This document shows positions 7,268 to 16,903 of a DNA stretch of 64,000 nt, piece by piece; position 1 is the first letter of the stretch, and each line of letters starts with the position of its first letter. The stretch lies in NCBI GenBank assembly GCA_049517655.1, contig JBEKRQ010000001.1, positions 372,001 through 436,000 on the forward strand, written 5' to 3'. Source of the stretch: UBA11358 sp049517655 (lineage in GTDB: Bacteria > Verrucomicrobiota > Verrucomicrobiia > Limisphaerales > UBA11358). A model generated the notes under the pieces. The model was not told where the DNA came from. It was given only the letters and a program-made list of their open reading frames with translations, and did not search any database. The position numbers and the translations under genes are program-made.

Positions 7268-8959
7268 TTAATGCAACAACTCGAAAGCTTTAAGTTCCGA
7301 TTGAGCTGCTGCTTGCGAATCGCCAAACAGGTCTTTATCCAAGTCGCGAAAGCGGCTATCGGTGAATTCTTTCGCCACGGGTTCATTGCGGTTCACAATA
7401 ATGATTCTCGCTTTCGAGTTGAGAAATTGCGTGACGGTGGTGGGCGTAGCATCGCCATAATACCTGTGCAGATTCAAGCAGGGCTGATTCAAGAAATATG
7501 CCACATACAAGGCACGGCAAGCGGATTGTTCCGAGCTGCCCGCGACAGGACCAAGCAGTTGCTTTTCTTTCAGCCTGCTGGCCATATCGCGGTAGGAGGA
7601 GACGCCTTTTCCCTCCGCGCGATGACGGACAATGGCCACGCAATTCCTCAGCGGATTCAGTGTGAATGACAATGCAATCAGGCCGAAGATGGAGTATTTA
7701 GAGATTCTGGAAACGCCTACCTTTTCAACCACCAATTCGGCCAGCCCGAAAGCCAGAGCAAGAAAGAACGGCAATAGGACCCAAAAATACCGCTGATCAT
7801 TACAATTGGTAGTCGAGTAGATGGCTGCCAGGGAGAGCACGGGTACGAGACTCCACACCCACTTTTTATCGCGGAAAAGCGCACGTTCAAAAAGAACAAG
7901 GATCAGGACGACAAACAGGCTGGTAAATCCGATTGAGAAGAAGTCGAATGTTCTGAACTGGTTTCTTATGGCGATTCCGTTCTTGAAGAGGAGTCTTAAT
8001 TGATACTTCGCATTGCCGACGCTCTCAAAAGGTGACCAGACGGTGGGATAATCAAAAGACTCAAATACGGAGATGCGCCCGGGTTCCGGTGTGGTTGCGG
8101 GGTAAAAAGGCCCGACTGGCGAAGTGCTTTTGGGACCGATCATAACGCGGTTAGTCCGGATGGCTGTGCTGATGGTGAATCGGTGATACTTGATCGAGAG
8201 CAAAGTCACCCACGGTGCTGTCAACGCTAGGAAAACCGCGAGAGTGAGAGCAACAGAGCGGGTTCCGGCGGCACGAGCTCCCCCCAAAAAAACGACCCGC
8301 CATGCCGCCAAGCCGATGCAGGTCAAAATGCACAGAGGCAAGGCTACGGCCTTCCCATAATAAGCCAGGGCCCAGAGGCCGCCGACTAGACATTGCCGTT
8401 TCCAGTTCAAAATCCAGTCATCGGCGAGGGTCGCTCTGACCGCAAAGCAGATCAGCCCCGCCACCAGAAGATCCGGCGTGATTACAGCGACCGACCAACT
8501 AGCGCAGGCAAAGCTCAAACACCAGACCCCCAAGGCTACAGCAAGGGGTGGCAGCCCCAGCCTTTTTAAAAGGAATAGAGACCCGAACCAAAAGAGCAGA
8601 CCCGACATGCCTGTGACGATCCTGGCTGTCACAAGAGGGTCGATCCCCATTCCTAACAGCGGCGCCATCAGGCAGGAAATCAAAGGGCTCCAGTGCCCTG
8701 ACACCGCGAGGTCGGGACTCCCACTTACATAGTAGGAAGCCAGCCGCAAATAATGGACCGCATCGGGATTCATCCGATTCCGGCAGAACCAACCCAAAAC
8801 GATCATCAGGGCGATGCAGGTCATTAGTGCTGAAATCTCATTGAGCGTTAACAACCTTGAGCGCGAACGGTTCGGGCTTCCAGCGACAATAGGCCAAGTT
8901 TTCATGTGGGAGAATATTCTTTGGGTTTCCTGCAAAGAAATTAATAGGCGGCTACCCAA
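7268..8959 (-). CDS. ArnT/PMT-like polyprenol-dependent membrane glycosyltransferase (GT39/GT83-like)
   Basis: A 563-aa polytopic protein with about ten hydrophobic segments. After the first helix comes the extracytoplasmic loop NRMNPDAVHYLRLASYYVSG. This matches the first-loop acidic motif (D-A-x-x-Y) of dolichyl/undecaprenyl-phosphate-sugar transferases. Later segments include SFACASWSVAVITPDLLVAG. The C-terminal soluble domain (LNLHRYYGDATPTTVTQFLN) resembles the periplasmic domain of this group. It probably transfers a sugar from a polyprenyl carrier to an acceptor outside the membrane. A second plausible start is the ATG at 8905 (MKTWPIVAG). The remnant of an acyltransferase lies just downstream. 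Confidence 0.7.
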   Translation of the reverse strand: MGSRLLISLQETQRIFSHMKTWPIVAGSPNRSRSRLLTLNEISALMTCIALMIVLGWFCRNRMNPDAVHYLRLASYYVSGSPDLAVSGHWSPLISCLMAPLLGMGIDPLVTARIVTGMSGLLFWFGSLFLLKRLGLPPLAVALGVWCLSFACASWSVAVITPDLLVAGLICFAVRATLADDWILNWKRQCLVGGLWALAYYGKAVALPLCILTCIGLAAWRVVFLGGARAAGTRSVALTLAVFLALTAPWVTLLSIKYHRFTISTAIRTNRVMIGPKSTSPVGPFYPATTPEPGRISVFESFDYPTVWSPFESVGNAKYQLRLLFKNGIAIRNQFRTFDFFSIGFTSLFVVLILVLFERALFRDKKWVWSLVPVLSLAAIYSTTNCNDQRYFWVLLPFFLALAFGLAELVVEKVGVSRISKYSIFGLIALSFTLNPLRNCVAIVRHRAEGKGVSSYRDMASRLKEKQLLGPVAGSSEQSACRALYVAYFLNQPCLNLHRYYGDATPTTVTQFLNSKARIIIVNRNEPVAKEFTDSRFRDLDKDLFGDSQAAAQSELKAFELLH

Positions 8960-9086
8960 TGGTCAGCGTTTGGGCTGATTTGGGCTTTAACGCCGAGACC
9001 CGTGTGGAAGACGACGACCGCCAGCACAGCAATGGCATGTAGCCCGTCAATTTCAGGCCGGTAGCGGAAGTTTTGGATCAGCGGAG

Positions 9087-10655
9087 TCATGAAGACTGCT
9101 GCCGGAATGTGCGAAGCATGGTAAGCACCGTTTCGCGCTCACTCGTTTTCAACGCGATGGCAAAGACATAGAGGGAATAGGCGATGGCAATAGCGCCTCC
9201 GCCAACAACCAATCCGAGCCACGAGTGGATCTGGAAGTAATGCGAGACGGCCCAACACGCGGCGGTGAGTCCCAGTGTGGTGCAGATATTCGGCAGCGTT
9301 TCTCGGAAGAAGGTGCTGCGGGGAATACCGAGAATATGCGCAGCATACCAAGGCCCAAAGACCAAGTTTCCACAGGTGAGGACGATGGCGCCGGCGGCGG
9401 CGACACCGTACATCCCCCAGCCGACCGGCCCGGCCAGCAACAGCGCCAGCCCAAGATTCATTACGCCCATGACGCATGTGACAATTCCCGGAACACGGAC
9501 TTTCTTGGTGGCAACGCGAATATTGAAAAGGGGCAGCACACTCAGATTGACGGCCAGATGGATCGTCATCAACGACATCAACGGTGCCAAGGAGACGAAC
9601 TTCGGGCCAAGCCAGACGGACAACAACGAACTGGAGAAGCCGCAAATGATGCCGATCGGCAGCGCCATCGTTAGCCCTAGAAATTTCACGGTCTGCTGCG
9701 AGTAGCGGACCAGCCCCGGTATGTCCTGCCGGGCATATAGCATAAAGATCGTCGGGCCAAAGACACCGGCCATGACACCGGCGAGGCTCCGAAGCAACAA
9801 TGACCATTGCATAACGGCGCCATAGCGTCCGCCCGCCTCGGCTCCGAGCATCTTATTGACCACGACCAGATCAATGCCTAGAAACAACAGAACGCCAAGT
9901 TGACTAACGAGGAACCAGCCTCCCATGCTGGTCAAATCTCGCAAAGTCGCCATGTCGAAAGCACGAGGCTCGATATGCAGCATCGGGGTCAGGAGCCGCC
10001 AAATGATAATCGAGCCGATCAAGGAAACAATGACTGCGAGCAAGGCTCCGATTCCGATGTGCCACACTTGGGGCACAAAACATGAGAACAGGACCACGAC
10101 GGTTCCCACCCGGATGAGATTGCCAAGAATCCCGACAGCACTTGATAGATCAAAGCGATTCCGGCAAAACGACGCCAGAGAAAAGGAACTGCCCAATGTC
10201 GTGATAAAAAACGAGCAGATGATACAGAAGAACAGCCAGGCAAAGGGTCGCTCACATCCTGCAGGGACGTTGAAGAATGCACTTATATGCGAGGAAGCCA
10301 GAAGGGCCGGGACGAACAGGACACAGACAACGAGGACGTTGCCGATTAAGGCAGTGTTGAAAATCTGGTTGGCTTCTTTCGTGTCTTCCTGCTCGATTGC
10401 GATGGTCAGGAAGCGGCCGACAGCTCCGTTCAGTGTGATTGTAGCGAGCCCCAAGTAGGAACTGACTGTAATGGCCAGCGGGATAAGACCATAAGCTGCT
10501 ATGCCCAGATGACGGATCAGGTATGGAGTGAACCAGACACCAATCAGGATCGCTACCGCAAAGCTGAGCAGGTTTGCAGTAATGTTGGCGACAAACCGGC
10601 TTTTCTTTTGCACGGGAACTCCAGTCGTTGTCCTAAGCGAGGCTACGGCAATCAT
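9087..10655 (-). CDS. Wzx-like polysaccharide flippase (MOP superfamily)
   Basis: A 522-aa protein with about twelve to fourteen hydrophobic helices and few charges. It opens with KKSRFVANITANLLSFAVAI and IGVWFTPYLIRHLGIAAYG, the typical first-helix pair of polysaccharide-export MOP proteins. Polar positions in the helices (LGIDLVVVNKMLGAEAGG) match the family. It should flip lipid-linked repeat units across the inner membrane before polymerisation. Gene order PP-loop enzyme, flippase, membrane glycosyltransferase on one strand with short gaps supports a single operon. The substrate cannot be inferred. Confidence 0.85.
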   Translation of the reverse strand: MIAVASLRTTTGVPVQKKSRFVANITANLLSFAVAILIGVWFTPYLIRHLGIAAYGLIPLAITVSSYLGLATITLNGAVGRFLTIAIEQEDTKEANQIFNTALIGNVLVVCVLFVPALLASSHISAFFNVPAGCERPFAWLFFCIICSFFITTLGSSFSLASFCRNRFDLSSAVGILGNLIRVGTVVVLFSCFVPQVWHIGIGALLAVIVSLIGSIIIWRLLTPMLHIEPRAFDMATLRDLTSMGGWFLVSQLGVLLFLGIDLVVVNKMLGAEAGGRYGAVMQWSLLLRSLAGVMAGVFGPTIFMLYARQDIPGLVRYSQQTVKFLGLTMALPIGIICGFSSSLLSVWLGPKFVSLAPLMSLMTIHLAVNLSVLPLFNIRVATKKVRVPGIVTCVMGVMNLGLALLLAGPVGWGMYGVAAAGAIVLTCGNLVFGPWYAAHILGIPRSTFFRETLPNICTTLGLTAACWAVSHYFQIHSWLGLVVGGGAIAIAYSLYVFAIALKTSERETVLTMLRTFRQQSS

Positions 10656-10697
10656 GAAGGCAACTCTCTTTAAGATAAACGAACACCCACAAACGAT

Positions 10698-11864
10698 TTA
10701 TTGTGACCCATGCGGTACGTTCTTCGCCATTCTTCTTAGAGCTGAGCCACAGAGGTGTCTGCAGCACAGCAAACGAGACTTAAAAGGAATTCTAATATGT
10801 CTGGAGCTCATCTCGTTATATATCTCCCTATAGAGATCCTTGTGGCGATTAGCTAGGACTCTGCCAATGAATGCCGCCTTGTTCGCTTGATACACGGCGA
10901 GATCAAATATATTGGAATACTGGTCAATTGCGCCGAGCATCTCGAGAGTGAACAACGTCCGCATGCATTTTGAACAGGAAGAGCAATTCCCAACCCCAGA
11001 CACACACACGTCCAAGTATCGCTGCGTTGGTTCGTAACCGGCTATTATCGCTGTCTTTTGCACGCGTGTATATTGGCAGCCAGACGAGTAAAGGTCCAAT
11101 GACTCTGTTGAAAGCATAGATAAAGTTAACACTTCATAATGGCCGTCATCATCGTCCAGCATTTGAAAATCACTCATTCTATAAGCCGAAGAAAAGAGAT
11201 ATACGCGAAATAGCTTTTGTAGCAACAACACAGGTGCAATGCTGCGGATCGTTGAAGTTGCTAGAAAGCTCATTTGCAGAATCTCTGAGATATTCGAGTC
11301 AACGACGATGAACTCTAATCCAGCATCTATTGGAAACTGTTTCAAATCATCTAATCGCTTGTGAAATAGTGCTCGTGCGGCTTCACCGCCAAAATCCCCA
11401 TGAGACCCGACATTGAAGAAGGCGAGGTGCGTCAAACGGTAATTAACTGGACACTGCGGGTTTACAAAATGATCATAGAACGTACAGAAGGAGTCAACTC
11501 CCCCTGAAAATCCAGTTCCTACAGCGTTTCGTTGGTTGATTGAAGAATGTTCCAACTCGCGCGGTATCACTTTGATCGGGAGGAGTTTTGGATTGGCAAG
11601 TGAAAGGGCAGGAATTAAATAATTTGACAGGTTATAGTATAGTTTCTCAGAAATCGGGCAATCAAGGTGGATGTCCTCTCCGCGCGCCATCGCATATAGC
11701 AAAAGGCCAATTAGGAATGCGTCACCCCTTTCAGTTACCACGTAATCTTGACATTTTGCGTCAAGCTTAAACCATAGCACATCCTTATGCTCACTCGTAT
11801 GGAACTCGGCAGATACTATCACCGATTCCCCGTCTTTGCGGACCTTTGGAGTTGAGATATTCAT
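10698..11864 (-). CDS. PP-loop ATPase/adenine nucleotide alpha hydrolase-like protein, function unknown
   Basis: A 388-aa protein with the PP-loop motif SGGVDS at residues 120-125 inside GTGFSGGVDSFCTFYDHF. This motif activates carboxyl, carbonyl or sulfur substrates through adenylation in asparagine synthetases, NAD synthetases and tRNA thiolases. Near residues 292-308 a cysteine cluster (CVSGVGNCSSCSKCMRT) could bind zinc or an iron-sulfur cluster. The N-terminal 110 residues form a separate alpha/beta domain. The base composition is visibly more AT-rich than its neighbours, suggesting transfer. Its position between flippase and a secreted protein suggests it modifies a sugar or makes an activated precursor, perhaps an amide or thio group (inference). 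I cannot name a close family. Confidence 0.65.
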   Translation of the reverse strand: MNISTPKVRKDGESVIVSAEFHTSEHKDVLWFKLDAKCQDYVVTERGDAFLIGLLLYAMARGEDIHLDCPISEKLYYNLSNYLIPALSLANPKLLPIKVIPRELEHSSINQRNAVGTGFSGGVDSFCTFYDHFVNPQCPVNYRLTHLAFFNVGSHGDFGGEAARALFHKRLDDLKQFPIDAGLEFIVVDSNISEILQMSFLATSTIRSIAPVLLLQKLFRVYLFSSAYRMSDFQMLDDDDGHYEVLTLSMLSTESLDLYSSGCQYTRVQKTAIIAGYEPTQRYLDVCVSGVGNCSSCSKCMRTLFTLEMLGAIDQYSNIFDLAVYQANKAAFIGRVLANRHKDLYREIYNEMSSRHIRIPFKSRLLCCRHLCGSALRRMAKNVPHGSQ

Positions 11865-11918
11865 CTCTCTTTAGCGACTACTGCTCCTGAATCTGTAAGC
11901 AACCGCCCGCACCGAGTT

Positions 11919-13673
11919 TCATTTAGATAAAACTCGCACGTTGGTTGGTGGCGCTAGTGGAGGAAAGGAGGCATACTCGTCCAGCAACGTCTGCTGCACG
12001 TTTGTCCCGCTCATCGTCACTTGATAAACCGACCCGCTATTTGCAGCCAATACCGTCAACACGCCCACCGTTGGAATGCTCACCGTGACGTTTCGATTCG
12101 TTCCATCCGCCGCCCACGCAGTCACAATCCATTGATTCTGGCCGCGTAGTTTCCGGGCAAGCACCCGCGCCGTTGCATCGGCCGTCGTGTTAGTGAACTC
12201 ATAAGCCGGTTGGTCAGTTGACGAAATGTGCATCCCATTTCCGGGCAACAAATCTCCATTCCAGATAAAGTTATCAATATGCGAAAACAGAGCGTGAACA
12301 TGTCCCAGAGCCATGATTTGAAGCAACCATTGAGGCGGATTGGTGGGTGAAAATGGATTCTCTGTCTGGTCGGCATTGAAATAACTGGCAACACCCCCCA
12401 TCATTCCGGCGGTATAGTAGCATTTCAGCAAACCCGTGTAATTCGTGATGTTGCCGAAGTTATTTGTGGTATAACCGCCGGAAACCCAACTATAGTTCGT
12501 CGTTGGGCCATAGGTAATAAATGCTCCCACAGCATTGAGGTATTTTGTAAGCATATCTTCATTGCTTCCATTACCAAGACTGTTTACCCCCACGAAACCC
12601 GTATTAAAATGGTTGTAATAAGACTCGAAGTTGGGATAATCAGACAGTGACCGGGTGTAGTAACCATTAAAAGCACCTGGAGTAGCCCAGTTCGTCCCAT
12701 TTCCAGTCCCAGTCCCGCCAATGTTTAGATACCTATATGATTCTCCATCGGGGCCATAGAGAATGTAAAGGTCTCGGTTTGGAAGTAGGGCGCGTATAGC
12801 ATCCGTTGTGAATTGATATTGGTGCGCGAAGCGATAGGAACTGTAATTGAACCAAAGTAGCCAGCCATTAGTAGAATAATCTCCATTTCCACCGATGTAG
12901 GTATTCCATGGTGAACTGTTGGTGTCAGCCTGCACTCTAGGGTCTTGACACCATGCTTGTGACCTCCCACTTCCGAAATGGCCAAGTCCATATTCACCTT
13001 CATTCTCAACAATGGCAATTGGCGCATTAGAGGCAATCGTGGCGATGGGCGCAACCCACCATGCGGCAGCGTTTGACCAGTAATTATCATCCCCCTCTGG
13101 ACTAAGAATATTGGAAGTGCTCAAATAGTTGGGGTCGGAGAATGTGTTTGTGCCATAAGGCGCAACAAGTAATCCAGCAGAGTTTGTAGTCCATACACCG
13201 ATGTTGGTTGGGTATCCAGTCGCTGCTGGATTCATATACCGCTGGTTTATGTTCAACTGCAACTGATAATGTGTTGGGTCGCTGTGTGCCAGTCGAATGG
13301 CTATCCAAAGCGTGCTATTTGTATTGGCAAGGTCGGTGCTAAAATTGTTGTTATAACTTCCGGTTCCCGCGTAAAGTGCATACCCCCAATCCTTCGCAAT
13401 TTCAATACAGGTATCGCTATACGGATAATACATACAAACTGACAAGTGTGGCAGATGATAGCTCGCTGCGAAATTCGGTTTTTGTTGGAGTGCCAAATAC
13501 TGCGCAGGAGTGACATTCGTCTGCGCATAGGAATTCATTCCAAGGGACAAGAATAGTAATCCGATGGCCGTCCCAAGCGCAGTCAAAGTCCTCTTCGGCG
13601 GGATGCGGCAGGCCACCGCATGGATTCCAATCGCTCTGCTGGATTTCATAATCGTGTTCGCCATTTGGTTCAT
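11919..13673 (-). CDS. Secreted protein of unknown family, glycosidase-like architecture
   Basis: A 584-aa protein with a signal peptide: basic head (PPKRTLTALG), hydrophobic core AIGLLFLSLGMN, and likely cleavage after SYA. The mature part is rich in Asn, Tyr, Thr and Trp. It contains an acidic motif PIAIVENEGEYGLGHFG near the middle, reminiscent of catalytic glutamates in TIM-barrel glycosidases. The C-terminal 90 residues (VLARKLRGQNQWIVTAWAAD then NVTVSIPTVG) look like the beta-sandwich that often closes such enzymes. Placed between the Wzc-like kinase and the PP-loop enzyme, it may trim or bind the exopolysaccharide outside the cell. No family is recognised; a binding protein without activity is possible. 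It is AT-rich relative to the kinase gene. Confidence 0.6.
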   Translation of the reverse strand: MNQMANTIMKSSRAIGIHAVACRIPPKRTLTALGTAIGLLFLSLGMNSYAQTNVTPAQYLALQQKPNFAASYHLPHLSVCMYYPYSDTCIEIAKDWGYALYAGTGSYNNNFSTDLANTNSTLWIAIRLAHSDPTHYQLQLNINQRYMNPAATGYPTNIGVWTTNSAGLLVAPYGTNTFSDPNYLSTSNILSPEGDDNYWSNAAAWWVAPIATIASNAPIAIVENEGEYGLGHFGSGRSQAWCQDPRVQADTNSSPWNTYIGGNGDYSTNGWLLWFNYSSYRFAHQYQFTTDAIRALLPNRDLYILYGPDGESYRYLNIGGTGTGNGTNWATPGAFNGYYTRSLSDYPNFESYYNHFNTGFVGVNSLGNGSNEDMLTKYLNAVGAFITYGPTTNYSWVSGGYTTNNFGNITNYTGLLKCYYTAGMMGGVASYFNADQTENPFSPTNPPQWLLQIMALGHVHALFSHIDNFIWNGDLLPGNGMHISSTDQPAYEFTNTTADATARVLARKLRGQNQWIVTAWAADGTNRNVTVSIPTVGVLTVLAANSGSVYQVTMSGTNVQQTLLDEYASFPPLAPPTNVRVLSK

Positions 13674-13935
13674 TTCAGCTTTCCCAATTTCCGCTTTCAG
13701 TTTTTTCCCTTTTCAGCTTTTCCTGTACACACTTCGTGCCGGTCAATTCGCAGGCCCCTTTTTGCCCGGCCTGCGATCTACTGATTGCATATTTGTTTTG
13801 CTTGCACACACTCCGCAGAAATCTGGAAAGCAGAAACCCCCTTCCGCTTTCGCAATTTTAGCTTTCTATCCGCCCCTCATCCAAAAGCCTTTCAATTTCA
13901 GTTTTCCGCATTTCAGCTTTCAGCTTTTTCCTGCT
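13674..13935. repeat. Two TTTCAGC-type degenerate arrays bordering the wzc-like gene end
   Basis: The gap between the secreted protein and the tyrosine kinase begins and ends with 7-8 bp units of the type TTTCAGC or TTTTCAGC (13676-13727 and 13890-13932). The second array reaches the last codons of the kinase gene. The middle (13728-13889) shows no coding potential. The unit differs from the GTC and GGACT arrays elsewhere but has the same period, with a conserved part and a variable part. Confidence 0.55.
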
Positions 13936-16055
13936 GCTCCATGGTAGCCCGCATATTTGTAATAGTAATACGAGCGCGACGAGGTGTCCGCCCGGTTGAA
14001 AACCAGGCCAAGTACTTTTGCCTGCCGCTGGTGAAGCAGTTCGAGAGCTTCGCGGACCTGCCGCGCGCTCGAAAAATTGCCGCGCACCACAAAAAGGGTG
14101 CCATCCACCTTCGGCGCCAGGGTGCTTGCGTCATCGGCCGCAAAAACGGGGCTGCTGTCTATGAGCACATAATCGAATTGCTGGCGCATACGGGCGAGGA
14201 CCTGATCGAATGCTTGACCCAGGAACAAGTCGCTGGAGTGGCCCAAGGCTTTTCCCCGGGAGAGAAAGGCAAAGTTCTTCTGCAGGGCGTCTCTCTGGAT
14301 GACGTTGTCCAGGTTGTCCGGTTGGTGCAGCAATTCGACCAGGCCCGGTTCGCCTTGCATCCCCATCAACTCATGCAGGACGCCCTTTCGGAGATCGGCA
14401 TCCACCAGCAGCACGCGTGAGCCTCCCAGAGCCAGGGTCCGGGCCAGGTTCGCAGCGATGGTGGACTTTCCTTCATTCGGGACGGCGCTGGTGATGAGCA
14501 GGACCTTGGGCCGCTCGCCCTCCACGGGCAAAAAGAGCAGCGCAGAGCGAAGGCTGCGATACGACTCGGCATACATGTATCGCGGGTCGTTAAGTTCCAG
14601 CAGAGACATGGTGACTTCGCCCTTCTGCGTCACTTCCGGCAGCAAGCCAACAACGGCATCTCCAATTGTGGCGTGCACTTCGATAATGGAGGTGAAGCGG
14701 TCGTCGCGAACGGTGATCAACGCGATGATCCCGCCCCCCAAAGCGAGGCCGCCGAATATCGCCAGGGCCAACGCGGCAAGTTCCTGCATGTAAGAACGTT
14801 CAGCCGGGGAGGCGGACTCCAGAATGGCAAGGGTTCCTTGATCGATGTTCCGGCTGATATCCACGTTTTGCAGGAGAGTCACGAGCCGGTCATACAGGCT
14901 TTGGGTGCGATTGACGTTCAGTTTGAGGTGTTCCGCCTCGGCGATGCGGGCATTGGCATCAACCACCTTGGCTTCCCATTCCCTGATGGAGGCCTGCACG
15001 CTGTCCGCCCTCATTTTGAGGGCTTGCCGGGTCGTGGCGAGTTGTTCGCGGTTCTGGTTGCGGTATAGTTCGAGCAGTTCCTGGCCCCGTTCGATGTCCG
15101 CATCGAGCTTGACGATTTTGGGATGTTTGGGCCGCAGGTATTTGCTGAGTTTCTCGCGCTCGATCTTCAGCAGTTCAACCTGTTGGAAGGCCGACTGGCG
15201 CTCGACCGTGGCCGCCGACGGAGCAGAATTCTGCGCGCGTAGAGAATCAACCAGAGACCCGGCGAAATTCGTTGTCCCCGCCCCGTTCATGTCCTGTTCG
15301 AGTGCGGTGGCCTCAAGAAGCTGGGATTCGAGCTTGCAGTCCGAGAGTTGAGTTTGCAGTCTCGCCAGGTAGCCCCCCGCAATGGTGCCTTCTTCCTGCA
15401 AGATGGCCAGGTTGTTGGATTGCTCAAACGTCGTGAGGGCGTCCTGATCGGCTTTCAGATCCCGTTCCATGCGCAGAACCTGCTCGGAAATGGAGGCGAG
15501 TGTGTCACCTGAAACTACCCTGCGAACATTCCTTTTGTACTCCAGATACTCGTTCATAAGGCTGTCCAGATAGGCCTGGGTGTAAGCCGGATCGGAACTG
15601 CTGGCTTGAACCACAAATATCGAACTCTTGGGCGCCTGCTTGACCGCGAGTTCCACTTCGAGCGGCTTGCCATCCTTGTCCCGCGGGACGGTATTCGTAC
15701 CCGCTGCCTGCAAGTGCGCCAGGGTCAACTGCCGCATCCTGCCGCTCCGGATCAATTCAGTCTGGGTGCCAAGGTAGTTCTGCGGATCTTCGGAAAACAT
15801 GGCGCCCTCCGGCAGGCGCAATTTTTCAGTTTCCCACATGCTGGCCTTGGAAACAAAGGTGGGGGGAGACCAAATGATGTAACCGATTGCGCCACCCAGG
15901 AAAAGTGCCAGGGTAAGAACCGGCACCCACCAGTGCTTGCGCAGAACAGCGGGGAACTTCCGGACGTGAAAGGTCGAGGCCGGAGCTGAATAGTCTTCCG
16001 GAGTGTCAATGAGCTCGTAGCCCGGTTCCGGCGGTGGTGGTGTGGGTGTATTCAC
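13920..16055 (-). CDS. Wzc-like chain-length determinant fused to BY-type tyrosine autokinase
   Basis: A 711-aa inner-membrane protein. Wzz domain: first membrane helix near residues 35-55, a long periplasmic coiled coil (residues about 130-400), second helix near 425-450 (LALAIFGGLALGGGIIALIT). Cytoplasmic CpsD-like kinase: Walker A SAVPNEGKST near 525, Walker A' VLLVDADLRKG near 552, Walker B YVLIDSSPV near 633. The C-terminal tyrosine cluster SRSYYYYKYAGY near 697 is the autophosphorylation tail. This one-chain layout is as in proteobacterial Wzc. It sets polymer length and gates export together with the Wza-like protein encoded just upstream. The proline-rich N-terminus (TPPPPEPG) precedes the first helix. 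The stop codon adjoins a TTTCAGC array. Confidence 0.92.
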   Translation of the reverse strand: MNTPTPPPPEPGYELIDTPEDYSAPASTFHVRKFPAVLRKHWWVPVLTLALFLGGAIGYIIWSPPTFVSKASMWETEKLRLPEGAMFSEDPQNYLGTQTELIRSGRMRQLTLAHLQAAGTNTVPRDKDGKPLEVELAVKQAPKSSIFVVQASSSDPAYTQAYLDSLMNEYLEYKRNVRRVVSGDTLASISEQVLRMERDLKADQDALTTFEQSNNLAILQEEGTIAGGYLARLQTQLSDCKLESQLLEATALEQDMNGAGTTNFAGSLVDSLRAQNSAPSAATVERQSAFQQVELLKIEREKLSKYLRPKHPKIVKLDADIERGQELLELYRNQNREQLATTRQALKMRADSVQASIREWEAKVVDANARIAEAEHLKLNVNRTQSLYDRLVTLLQNVDISRNIDQGTLAILESASPAERSYMQELAALALAIFGGLALGGGIIALITVRDDRFTSIIEVHATIGDAVVGLLPEVTQKGEVTMSLLELNDPRYMYAESYRSLRSALLFLPVEGERPKVLLITSAVPNEGKSTIAANLARTLALGGSRVLLVDADLRKGVLHELMGMQGEPGLVELLHQPDNLDNVIQRDALQKNFAFLSRGKALGHSSDLFLGQAFDQVLARMRQQFDYVLIDSSPVFAADDASTLAPKVDGTLFVVRGNFSSARQVREALELLHQRQAKVLGLVFNRADTSSRSYYYYKYAGYHGAAGKS

Positions 16056-16102
16056 GAGCGGCCAGTCTTTTGTTTGTTCGTTTGCATCTGTAGCTTGCGG
16101 GG

Positions 16103-16903
16103 CTAGAATCGAATCATCCGCTCCGGGATGTAAATGAGGTCGCCGGGCTTCAGTGCCACGTCATTCTCGGTTTTACCCTTGTCAAAAATCTGGCCCACAT
16201 CCACAACCAATGTCACCTTGCCGCTTTTGCCAGCACTCTCCTGGCGCGTGATTTTGACATTATGCTTGTCGGCGAAGTCGGTGAAGCCCCCGGCGCGGAG
16301 GATGGCCTTGCTCAGCGTAAGGACTTCGTCACTCGGAAGTTCCTGCGGCCCCGGCATCCGAACCGGGCCGACCAGATACACCTTGCCGCGGCTCTTGGCC
16401 ATTGAGTCAACGGCGATGATCACAGTAGCCTGGTAATAATACTCCTTTTCCAGGGCAGCTTTGAGTTCCCGGGCCAACTGCTTGCAGGTCCGGTTCTCTG
16501 CGGGGAATCGCCCAATGTAGGGAACTTCCAAGTCCCCCGAATCGGTGACGATAAGTGACTTGGGTTCTTCTTTGTCCTCCACGATCCGGAAACTCAGAAC
16601 GTCTCCGATGGCCAGCGTGTGTTTGTCGTCAAGGGCATCCATGCTGTTGGTAATGCCCGCTTGAGAAACATTCGTCGCTTGAGAAATATTCGTGGATGCC
16701 TGCAACAAGGTGGCCGGCCTTCCATGCGGTGCGTTCGTCGCCGGTCGCGGGATGGGGATGTCCGCAAAGAACGACTGGCCGGCCAATAAACTGAATGTGT
16801 TCAAAACGAGGAATAAAACGGCCGCACTGGACAGTGACGGGCGCCGTCCGCAATTTCTGGCATTGAATACCGTTCTAAAATTGTCCGTGCAGGCAATATT
16901 CAT
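16103..16903 (-). CDS. Wza-like polysaccharide export protein
   Basis: A 266-aa exported protein. A signal-like segment SSAAVLFLVLNTFSLLAGQS is followed by a low-complexity stretch (TNISQATNVSQAGITN). The polysaccharide-export domain then begins at HTLAIGDVLSFRIVEDKEEP and includes VTDSGDLEVPYIGRFPAENR. A single SLBB-type domain follows (VYLVGPVRMPGPQELPSDEV, ILRAGGFTDFADKHNVKITR), ending in LKPGDLIYIPERMIRF. It is shorter than E. coli Wza and lacks the C-terminal amphipathic pore helix. The outer-membrane channel may therefore be completed by the beta-barrel protein encoded immediately upstream, whose gene overlaps it by 4 bp (ATGA). No lipobox cysteine is obvious. Confidence 0.9.
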   Translation of the reverse strand: MNIACTDNFRTVFNARNCGRRPSLSSAAVLFLVLNTFSLLAGQSFFADIPIPRPATNAPHGRPATLLQASTNISQATNVSQAGITNSMDALDDKHTLAIGDVLSFRIVEDKEEPKSLIVTDSGDLEVPYIGRFPAENRTCKQLARELKAALEKEYYYQATVIIAVDSMAKSRGKVYLVGPVRMPGPQELPSDEVLTLSKAILRAGGFTDFADKHNVKITRQESAGKSGKVTLVVDVGQIFDKGKTENDVALKPGDLIYIPERMIRF

